Made by a program: the position numbers and the translations under genes
Virus record (IMG/VR): IMGVR_UViG_3300020204_000019
Coordinates: 44,528-108,527 of that record
Length of the DNA stretch: 64,000 nucleotides
Reading direction: 5' to 3' (one strand)
Source of the DNA: a virus
In this document: positions 54,123 through 60,791 of the stretch, one piece after another
How positions within the stretch are numbered: the stretch's first letter is position 1
Layout: the number at the start of each line of letters is the position of its first letter
Notes under the pieces: model-generated
Seen by the model: only the letters and a program-made list of their open reading frames with translations
Told to the model about the DNA's origin: nothing
Database searches by the model: none

Positions 54123-54224
54123 ACCAAAAGATCATTATTTTTCTTCTTGCCGAATAGATACCCCCCATACCTTTTGCGATAGTTTATTTATATCCCCTCC
54201 AAGTCATCAATGGATAACCCTTAT
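54123..54224. repeat. 102-bp direct repeat, copy 1
   Basis: This segment recurs at 54989-55090 with only two mismatches (T/A within GCGATAGTT against GCGATTGTT, and TTAT against CTAT at the end). It includes CTTCTTGCCGAATAGATACC, then TTTATTTATATCCCCTCC and TCATCAATGGATAACCC. It precedes the tagged gene at 54238. The minus strand carries TATAAATA at 54185-54192. Confidence 0.9.
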
Positions 54225-54237
54225 GGAGACCAGGATC

Positions 54238-54972
54238 ATGATAAGAAGAACCAAGATGTTTAGAACCGCATCCTCATCAGATTTTACTGCTATTGGCTAT
54301 GGGTCAGACGCTCGGTCTGTATTCCGTGAACTTGTACAAGATGCTCAAGATGACTATGGTAGCGGCGGAAATACGGGAACTATTGCTGAAAAGGATAGCT
54401 ATAAGATAGTTGCGGAGCCTATGACTCAAGCCCAAGCATATAAATACGCAGATCAACATATAAGTGAATATGACAAGTATGGTCCCGCAGGTTGTATTCC
54501 CATAGTTGAATCAAAGGTTGTTGCACAGAAAGAATTTGAGGTTAAAGTTAAAGCAAAGACTAGAGAGGAGGCAATGAATATTGTTTCAGAACAGCTCAAA
54601 ACGGGGCAAAAGCGAGCTGGCACCACAATAGAAGTTAATTTTACTAATGTTACTATGACAACACCCGCAAGCAAAGGAACAGTTGATGGGTCGCCATCAA
54701 CTGTTGGCACCAAATACATGATTGAGGGGTGGGAGGCACATCCAAGGAAGTTTTCGACAAAGCGAGAAGCTATTGAACATTATATGGCGTTTGCGGGAAG
54801 CCCAAGTTGGGATAATAGACCTTGTACCTTAGTGAAGGTGGAATCGCTAACTGTATTATCTTATGTGCCTTCGGCTAAACTCCCTACTTTTACTTTAAAA
54901 GGAAAAAGGGTTCAAGTCATCTTAGATACAAAAATTAAGGGGTTTTTGTTCTTTGGTTGGGCAGCAGATTAA
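54238..54972 (+). CDS. RRT/RTAS-start protein, longer member of tag family
   Basis: The product has 244 residues from ATG 54238 (MIRRTKMFRTASSSDF), which follows GGAGACCAGGATC. It begins with the family's RRT and has FRTAS after only ten residues, so the helix between is shortened. The body contains VAQKEFEVKVKAKTREEAMNIVSEQLKTG and a C-terminal beta-rich part ending FLFFGWAAD. No enzyme motif is seen. The whole 102-bp repeat is upstream. Confidence 0.58.
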   Translation: MIRRTKMFRTASSSDFTAIGYGSDARSVFRELVQDAQDDYGSGGNTGTIAEKDSYKIVAEPMTQAQAYKYADQHISEYDKYGPAGCIPIVESKVVAQKEFEVKVKAKTREEAMNIVSEQLKTGQKRAGTTIEVNFTNVTMTTPASKGTVDGSPSTVGTKYMIEGWEAHPRKFSTKREAIEHYMAFAGSPSWDNRPCTLVKVESLTVLSYVPSAKLPTFTLKGKRVQVILDTKIKGFLFFGWAAD

Positions 54973-54988
54973 GTGCTGTTTATGCAGC

Positions 54989-55090
54989 ACCAAAAGATCA
55001 TTATTTTTCTTCTTGCCGAATAGATACCCCCCATACCTTTTGCGATTGTTTATTTATATCCCCTCCAAGTCATCAATGGATAACCCCTAT
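54989..55090. repeat. 102-bp direct repeat, copy 2
   Basis: The second copy, with two mismatches to copy 1. It is followed by the leader CCTATCCATTAATCC and the tagged gene at 55116, so both copies sit immediately upstream of a tagged gene. Confidence 0.9.
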
Positions 55091-55095
55091 CCATT
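55075..55095 (+). promoter_or_regulatory. AATGGATA/TATCCATT inverted repeat before tagged gene
   Basis: Perfect 8-bp arms with loop ACCCC, spanning the end of repeat copy 2 and 21 nt before the ATG at 55116. TTTGGAG follows as ribosome site. A similar pair is at 39015-39032. Confidence 0.5.
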
Positions 55096-55115
55096 AATCC
55101 TTTGGAGATTTGATC

Positions 55116-55553
55116 ATGATCAGAAGAACTGCAAGTGAAGTTCTAAGAAGCCTTGAGGCTCGCGTTGCTCGCCTCGAAGGTCGTACTGCCAGCCGCAGAA
55201 CTGCTTTCGGTAAGAGTGTCTATAAAGGCAAATACGGGGCGATGCTTTATATCACTCAGGTTTCAAAACTTATGGCGGAGCAATGGAATATCTTACACCC
55301 TGAGGACTTCGTAAGCGGTCGTCAGATTGAAAGCCTTTTTTCAAAGTATATTGACAGCCGTGTCAAAGTTCAGTTGTTTGACATCGCTATTCTTGAAGGA
55401 AGGTATACAGCCACAGGTGATGCTGGGCTTGAAGTTACATTTGAGCCGGATTTATATGATATGCCTCAATTGCCAGGGAGGCAGAAATTTACACTAAGTT
55501 ATGAGATGGATAGAGGGGATATTATGGGCAGCCTAGAAATTCGACCCGCTTAG
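55116..55553 (+). CDS. RRTASE/GRTAS-tagged protein, best example of the family
   Basis: The product has 145 residues from ATG 55116; a TTG at 55110 is also in frame but lies too near the ribosome site TTTGGAG. The start is MIRRTASEVLRSLEARVARL followed by EGRTAS and then RRTAFG. The body (VYKGKYGAMLYITQVSKLMAEQWNIL..FSKYIDSRVKVQLFDIAILEGRYTATGDAGLEVTFEPD) is an alpha-beta domain of unknown fold. Its leader and first codons nearly match the frameshifted gene at 38473, although the bodies differ, which supports module shuffling. Confidence 0.62.
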   Translation: MIRRTASEVLRSLEARVARLEGRTASRRTAFGKSVYKGKYGAMLYITQVSKLMAEQWNILHPEDFVSGRQIESLFSKYIDSRVKVQLFDIAILEGRYTATGDAGLEVTFEPDLYDMPQLPGRQKFTLSYEMDRGDIMGSLEIRPA

Positions 55554-55594
55554 AGACATATACCCGAGATGTTTGGCGGTCGTTAATGCACCGA

Positions 55595-57196
55595 TCACTT
55601 GACGCGGATAAAGTCCTTAGCATCCTCTAGAAGCCCATCGAAGATATCGGATAGCTCGGACTGACCGAACTCAACTACGGCATCTTCCTCGCCATCTTCT
55701 TTCAGACGCTTTCCAAGTACGGCTTCAATGAGTCCCATCTTAGCCTTGAGGGTTTTCATAACACGCTCATCTATGGTCTTAGGAGCACATAGGTGATAGC
55801 TATAAACCTTATCATGTATAGACCCAATACGAATCATGCGTCCGACAATCTGTAGGTAGTCGCCAGCAGACCAAGGCGTATCGTAAAAGATGACGGCTTT
55901 GGCGAGCTGTAGGTTCACACCTTCCGCCGCCGCCATCGTGATCAAACAGATGGTGACATCAGACTTGGGGTCTTGAAACTTCTGTTGAGAGATGAGTCGT
56001 TGTTCTCCCGACTCCTCACCTGTGATGCGGCAGGTTTTAATGCCTTTGGATTCTAGTTCTCCCTCAAGGATATCTATCATGCCTCTAAAGCGAGAGAAGA
56101 TGATAACCTTCTCACCCTCCAACTCAGTATCCAATAGATCATGTAGGGTTTCAAGTTTCCCTGAGTCGCCTTCTACATCGACAAGGGCGGGGTGATTTAC
56201 GATTTGTTGACATATCGTCACGGATGTGAGCTTTGACACTTCCCTTTCAGAAAGTTCACCTGTGGTCTTATCCAAATACTCCAACAATCCATTAAGGGCT
56301 TCCTTGTATTTATCCTTTTGGATATTGGATAGATCACATTCAACGATTTTGGTGGTGAGTGGGGGTAGTTCTTTTGCGACTTCGTGTTTGGGTCTGCCGA
56401 TAAAATAAGGGTCGATGTGTTCCCGAAAAGACTCAATATCTTTCTTGCGATGTCCGACAACGATTTGGATACGCCTTCGGGAGCCAGGGATAGATTGTTC
56501 CCTAGTGACGCAGTAATCACGCATGAACTGCGTTTTGGTAGTAAAGAGATCAGGTACGGTGACCTTGTAAATAGCCCATGCTTCCATGAGTCTATTTTTG
56601 ATGATAGTCGCGGATAAAGACCACACACGCTCTGCGGCACCTGCGATGTGTTTACACACTTGATGAACTTGAGCGGTGTCGTTTTTAAAGGCTGTGGCTT
56701 CATCGAAGATGACGACATGACCGACCATGGGTTGTAGCCGTTCAAAGTCTTGAACGGCAGTACGGTAGCCCATAATCAACACCTTAGGTCCTGTTGCTGA
56801 GAGATAGGCATCATAAACCTTCTCACGCTTGGCTTTGGTGCCTAAGACTTTAAAGACTTGAACCCCTGTGGTGAAGCGGTCGAACTCCGACTCCCATTGA
56901 CCAACGGCACTCTTGGTGGTGCAAATGATGGCAGGAATATCAGGGCGTTTATCCCAAAGATAAGAAAGGGCTGCGATAGACTGAAGCGTCTTGCCAAGAC
57001 CCGTGTCATCTCCAAGTACAAACCTTGGCATCGCCAACAAGTGCAAGATGCCCTGCACCTGATATTGACGAAGAGTCAACTCTTGACCCGTTGGGAGATG
57101 CGTTCTGAGAATCTTGGAAACGGGCGGCTTCAGATTATCCTTTGTTCTTATCTCACGCAGTTTTTCTATTGTGGCGAGTAGCTTCTTGTCCTGCAT
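55595..57196 (-). CDS. SNF2-family DNA helicase/translocase
   Basis: The product has 533 residues, with GGAGAAG before the ATG. Helicase superfamily 2 motifs are in order: Q-like LRQYQVQGI (42-50), Walker A GDDTGLGKT (62-70), Ia IICTTKSAVGQW, Walker B FDEAT (164-168), III SLSATI, IV KVIIFSRFRGMIDIL, V TMAAAEGVNLQLAKAVIFYD and VI QIVGRMIRIG. It should move on double-stranded DNA and may remodel or repair it, like UvsW or RapA-type phage helicases. A hairpin (ATAGGT/ACCTAT) lies in its leader. Confidence 0.8.
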   Translation of the reverse strand: MQDKKLLATIEKLREIRTKDNLKPPVSKILRTHLPTGQELTLRQYQVQGILHLLAMPRFVLGDDTGLGKTLQSIAALSYLWDKRPDIPAIICTTKSAVGQWESEFDRFTTGVQVFKVLGTKAKREKVYDAYLSATGPKVLIMGYRTAVQDFERLQPMVGHVVIFDEATAFKNDTAQVHQVCKHIAGAAERVWSLSATIIKNRLMEAWAIYKVTVPDLFTTKTQFMRDYCVTREQSIPGSRRRIQIVVGHRKKDIESFREHIDPYFIGRPKHEVAKELPPLTTKIVECDLSNIQKDKYKEALNGLLEYLDKTTGELSEREVSKLTSVTICQQIVNHPALVDVEGDSGKLETLHDLLDTELEGEKVIIFSRFRGMIDILEGELESKGIKTCRITGEESGEQRLISQQKFQDPKSDVTICLITMAAAEGVNLQLAKAVIFYDTPWSAGDYLQIVGRMIRIGSIHDKVYSYHLCAPKTIDERVMKTLKAKMGLIEAVLGKRLKEDGEEDAVVEFGQSELSDIFDGLLEDAKDFIRVK

Positions 57197-57205
57197 CTTG
57201 TTTCT

Positions 57206-57240
57206 TCTCCATAGGTGTCTCTCTCCCCTCTACCTATAGA
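57206..57240 (-). promoter_or_regulatory. Leader hairpin before SNF2 helicase gene
   Basis: Reading leftward, ATAGGT and ACCTAT (loop AGAGGGGAGAGAGAC) are followed directly by GGAGAAG and the ATG. The pattern of a 5' stem then a ribosome site is the same as for elements A to D, though no GTATCCC box was found here. Confidence 0.35.
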
Positions 57241-57246
57241 TATCCA

Positions 57247-57702
57247 TTAAGGGAAAAGCACCCGCAGGAGGCTGATGTACTCGTAAGAGTGTTTGATGTT
57301 CATCTTAAGTTGTGCCATCTGTATACGGATAACCGACATCTCTACACTACCCGCCGCTATCCATAACCTTGCGTATGCCTTGCTTGCCCACTCCGTAAAT
57401 ATCCACCTACAAATATTGGATAACAGCTTTAACGCTGCTCGTTCTTCTTGTGGTGTGATGTTTTGAACTTTTCCGGGCTTGAAGTATTCAGAAGCTATTT
57501 GCCCTAGATAACGGGTTTCTTGTGAATACCTACTCATGTAAGAAGGGAGCTTGCCGCTTATCCAATAGCGATAAGCGATTGTAATCTCACGCTCACTCGC
57601 CCCTGACTTCTTGGACATATCCAAAACACCCTGAAAAGCGAGCGGAACTAGAGCCTTAAAGGACTCGACCACTCTTAGAGTTCTCTTTTGGATGATGTCC
57701 AT
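57247..57702 (-). CDS. Hypothetical helical protein
   Basis: The product has 151 residues from ATG 57702 (MDIIQKRTLRVVESF), with GAGG 9 nt upstream; a TTG at 57717 is in frame but lacks a site. It is mostly helical and basic (KKSGASEREITIAYRYWISGKLPSYMSRYSQETRYLGQ). No family is recognised. It follows the gene at 57707 closely on the same strand. Confidence 0.5.
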   Translation of the reverse strand: MDIIQKRTLRVVESFKALVPLAFQGVLDMSKKSGASEREITIAYRYWISGKLPSYMSRYSQETRYLGQIASEYFKPGKVQNITPQEERAALKLLSNICRWIFTEWASKAYARLWIAAGSVEMSVIRIQMAQLKMNIKHSYEYISLLRVLFP

Positions 57703-57706
57703 CAGC

Positions 57707-58198
57707 TTATCCCTCAAGGAGCTTGGTTGCTAGAACTGATTTTAATCGAGTTATAAGTGTCGAAAAGTAATCCCTTGTATCCCTAGGTAAATCCAATAAG
57801 CCTTCTCCAACCTTTTTGAAATCTTGTTTAGACAACGCATATGCCAAATCTTCGTGTCCAAGGTCTTTAAACTCCTTAACCAAAGGATCAAATACCTGTT
57901 TGAACACCTTATCCATTTTGGCATCCGCTATCCGAGATAAGGAAGCCTTTTTGTTTCTCCCTGCGAAGTACTCATCAGGGTCTTTTTTACAGGAGGGGGA
58001 GTTAGGCTCTTTGTACTTGCAGTAGATTGACCACGCCACCGGCCAAGCCTTTTCAGGAGGGTAATCCTTTTCCTCCTCAAAATACTTCACCTTATCTTCA
58101 ACATACTTGGGAAGCCCCTCGGCATTTTTGGTGGGCATAGTGTGGGTTGAATAACCTCCCCACGACTTCTCGCTAGAGTTAAATGCTTTACGACTCAT
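57707..58198 (-). CDS. Hypothetical protein with KAW/YCKYK Cys motif
   Basis: The product has 163 residues, with AGAGG before the ATG. A conserved-looking segment GLPKYVEDKVKYFEEEKDYPPEKAWPVAWSIYCKYKEPNSPSC..DEYFAGR is one I recall from other large phages; its role is not known to me. The C-terminal 80 residues are helical (DKVFKQVFDPLVKEFKDLGHEDLAYALSKQDF). It diverges from the tail tube gene across 81 nt. A virion or packaged role is possible. Confidence 0.5.
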   Translation of the reverse strand: MSRKAFNSSEKSWGGYSTHTMPTKNAEGLPKYVEDKVKYFEEEKDYPPEKAWPVAWSIYCKYKEPNSPSCKKDPDEYFAGRNKKASLSRIADAKMDKVFKQVFDPLVKEFKDLGHEDLAYALSKQDFKKVGEGLLDLPRDTRDYFSTLITRLKSVLATKLLEG

Positions 58199-58279
58199 TC
58201 CACACCTCTTTACTAGATCGTTTATATTATTGGATAAATAAACGGATTATTGAAACCCCCCCGAGATATGGAGGACACC

Positions 58280-59119
58280 ATGGCTAATAATGACCTAAAT
58301 CCCGTTGCGGGAGGACCTCAGGGTTCTTCACCCCTTTACAGATACGGCACAACTCCCAACACTCGTACTGCGGTCTCTCAAAAAGTCCGCATGATGACAC
58401 CCGCTTATGGGGGTCGGGGACTCCTCTATCAAATCGGGGTCTGTTCAGAAATAAGTGTTGGAGACACAAGCCGTGGCACCGATATGGTTAGGGGTGTTGG
58501 TTTTGGTGACAAGATTGCCGAGCGTGTACCTCAGGTTTCAGAAATAGGTTCTCTGAGCTTTACCCGTGCTCTTCTTTATTTATCCAATGGGCATCAGGCG
58601 TTTGGTTACGCGGGTGGTGTCGATGGTGCGGTAAGAAGTCTTCAGCACCATCGTTGGCCCTTCGATACGGAGCATCAGCTTGTGTTATCGCACTTGGCTA
58701 ATGCGGAACTTGGATCGGATAGAGACTCCGTATCAGGTCTTAAGGAAATCGACTTTAGCGGGCAAAATGTAACAGGTGCAGCGGAAGCATACACCAATCA
58801 GAAGCTGAAGGCTATTTTGTCTTATTACGAAGGTTGTTGGATAACATCCATGGGCGGCATCACAGCGGCGGCTGATGGTGGACAGATCACTCAGTCTATT
58901 GCGGCTGACTTTACAGACCTACATGACTTGTTCAGCACCTATGGCGAGTTCTTACCGACAGGTAACGATCCCACGATTGGTCAAAATGGTTCTATCCTTT
59001 ATGCAGGTAGAAGTTCTGCTCAAGCGAATGTCACGACAGGGTTTACCCTTGGCGACTTCAACTTCTCTGCTCTGACGGGGGCGATTACGGAACTCGCCAA
59101 CCCTCCTAATCCTGAATAA
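58280..59119 (+). CDS. Probable tail tube protein
   Basis: The product has 279 residues from ATG 58280 (MANNDLNPVAGG), which has GGAGG 5-6 nt upstream; the earlier ATG (58250) sits ahead of that site. The sequence has tube-like alternation (LYQIGVCSEISVGDTSRGTDMVRGVGFGDKI, then FTLGDFNFSALTGAITEL). It is directly upstream of two chaperone-like genes and the tape measure, the usual place of the tail tube in contractile phages. No sequence signature alone proves it. Confidence 0.58.
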   Translation: MANNDLNPVAGGPQGSSPLYRYGTTPNTRTAVSQKVRMMTPAYGGRGLLYQIGVCSEISVGDTSRGTDMVRGVGFGDKIAERVPQVSEIGSLSFTRALLYLSNGHQAFGYAGGVDGAVRSLQHHRWPFDTEHQLVLSHLANAELGSDRDSVSGLKEIDFSGQNVTGAAEAYTNQKLKAILSYYEGCWITSMGGITAAADGGQITQSIAADFTDLHDLFSTYGEFLPTGNDPTIGQNGSILYAGRSSAQANVTTGFTLGDFNFSALTGAITELANPPNPE

Positions 59120-59184
59120 AATGTGAGGTGGGGGGTATAAGGTTGCCGAACCTGAACTACGGATAACATGAGAGACAAATACCT

Positions 59185-59736
59185 ATGTTGAATCTAAGCC
59201 AGCTCAATAAGCTATTGGAGCCGCTATCCAATATTGGCAAGGGGGAAAAGATTGTGGATGTTGCGGGTGTTCCTGTGACATTGCGTAATCTGACACCCCT
59301 TGAAGAAGCGGAAGTGCAAAAGTCCCTTCCCACAATAGAAGGCGATGGGGCGACTCCACTAGAGTTTGTGGATACTTTTAGACGAGAGACCTTGGCAAGG
59401 TCGATTGTTCAAGTGGGGGGATTGGATTTGAGAAACTTGGATTATGTGGAGACGGGGGAGGTGTTAGGAAATGGAAAGCCTGTAAAGGTATCCAAAACGG
59501 AGGCAATGGTGAAGATGATTTCTTCATGGAGCCGACCTGTATTTACAAAGCTGTTTGAGCAGTATGGGGTTTTGATAGAGGAAGTGGAAAATAAATTGGA
59601 TAAGAGTTTGGCGATAACCCCTACGGATATGGAAGAGGAGAAGAAGAACTTAGAGGCAAGATTGGCAGAGGTGACCAAGAAGATTGAACTAGAGAAGATG
59701 GGAACACCTACGGCAAATCCTTATGAAGGCTTATGA
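59185..59736 (+). CDS. Tail assembly chaperone-like protein (G-like)
   Basis: The product has 183 residues. It contains VDVAGVPVTLRNLTPLEEAEVQK, a pattern common in tail assembly chaperones, and a coiled-coil end (EEEKKNLEARLAEVTKKIELEK). It overlaps the next gene by 14 nt in the +1 frame, which is the arrangement of G and T genes in many phages that make a frameshifted fusion. No heptanucleotide slip site is obvious; the end reads GAA GGC TTA TGA. Role inferred from motif and position. Confidence 0.58.
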   Translation: MLNLSQLNKLLEPLSNIGKGEKIVDVAGVPVTLRNLTPLEEAEVQKSLPTIEGDGATPLEFVDTFRRETLARSIVQVGGLDLRNLDYVETGEVLGNGKPVKVSKTEAMVKMISSWSRPVFTKLFEQYGVLIEEVENKLDKSLAITPTDMEEEKKNLEARLAEVTKKIELEKMGTPTANPYEGL

Positions 59737-60775
59737 TCAGTTACACAGATCGGTACGGACAGGGGGAGTAGGACTTACGCTCACCATAAATGAGGGTAGG
59801 TCATTCAATTTTCGCCTGCCGTCTATCGAGGATTATGAAAGGAGCAAGGATTATGATGGCTCCATGTATAAACAAAACACCTATTTGCTCGCTTCATGTT
59901 TAGTCGAAGCGGGGGGATTTACCATACCCCCTTCTATGCTATTGGATAAGATTGAGTATATAGAGGGGTTTGGGACACAGCTATATCGGCGTATGGTGTA
60001 TGGGTTGTCTTATTATATTGGGAAGAGCATAGAAACTGAGGCGTATTTTGAGGCTTTCTGTTACGAAAACATGAGCAGAAATCTTTGGTTCACATGGAAA
60101 CAATCCAATTCGCTTGGCTATCCTATGGACTATAGGGATTATCCATTAACGCCGTTACAGGTAAATTGGATAGCGTACAATGTGATGGAGGATGAGAGAG
60201 AGAAGATACACCACGCTTGGACACATTCATTTTTTGTGGCGAGTAGCATGAACCCTAAGGGGGTAGAAAAAGTCCGTCAAAAGTGGGAAGAAGCGGATAA
60301 AAAAGAAAAGGATTACAGAGTTCAGGTGATGGAGGCTGCGAGAAAAGGATTAAAGCTATCCGACGAGCAAAAAGATCGGATAGCTCAGACGAAAACCATA
60401 GAGGATTTGCAGAGAGAGTATAGGTCTTGGGTGGATGGAGAAGAAGATGAACATGATAGGCTAGTGGGTAGATACAAAGATTATGTGATGGGTCAAATAC
60501 AACAAAGAAATGTGAGAGACAGAGCAGCGGAACATAACGCAACGGCAGGGGAGTTATTGAGTGCATTACAAGCTAGTTCTTCTATCGGGTCACCCATAAG
60601 AACGCTATCGGACGATGAAGTAGCTCGTATTGCCGCTGAGAAGGCGAGAAACCGAGGGGTTGTGAATGAGATGTCTGAATACGACACAAAGGTTAAACAC
60701 CTACTCAATCCCAAGTTCACTCAGGAGCCACCTCCGTCATTGATGGATCAAATCTCTAATCGCAAGGTCACATGA
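59723..60775 (+). CDS. Second tail assembly protein (T-like)
   Basis: The product has 350 residues from ATG 59723; the ribosome site is weak, so entry by frameshift or coupling from the preceding gene is plausible. It has an N-terminal beta part (GLTLTINEGRSFNFRLPSIEDYERS), a middle helical part with aromatic residues (MSRNLWFTWKQSNSLGYPMDYRDYPL) and a long coiled-coil with Glu and Lys. It lies directly before the tape measure. It may be a tail assembly chaperone or a baseplate hub assembly protein. Confidence 0.55.
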   Translation: MKAYDQLHRSVRTGGVGLTLTINEGRSFNFRLPSIEDYERSKDYDGSMYKQNTYLLASCLVEAGGFTIPPSMLLDKIEYIEGFGTQLYRRMVYGLSYYIGKSIETEAYFEAFCYENMSRNLWFTWKQSNSLGYPMDYRDYPLTPLQVNWIAYNVMEDEREKIHHAWTHSFFVASSMNPKGVEKVRQKWEEADKKEKDYRVQVMEAARKGLKLSDEQKDRIAQTKTIEDLQREYRSWVDGEEDEHDRLVGRYKDYVMGQIQQRNVRDRAAEHNATAGELLSALQASSSIGSPIRTLSDDEVARIAAEKARNRGVVNEMSEYDTKVKHLLNPKFTQEPPPSLMDQISNRKVT

Positions 60776-60791
60776 ATGGGAGGTTTGACAA

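Noticed and set aside
54185-54192. TATAAATA in both copies of the 102-bp repeat as a leftward late promoter
   Set aside because: The second copy would direct transcription antisense to a tagged gene, so the match may be chance within a rightward promoter region; it was left as a note only.
55559-55594. Rho-independent terminator between the convergent genes at 55553 and 55595
   Set aside because: No stem followed by a T-run was found in the 41-nt gap.
56218-56745. A 175-codon open frame on the minus strand
   Set aside because: It is in another frame of the SNF2 helicase, whose motifs are intact through this stretch.
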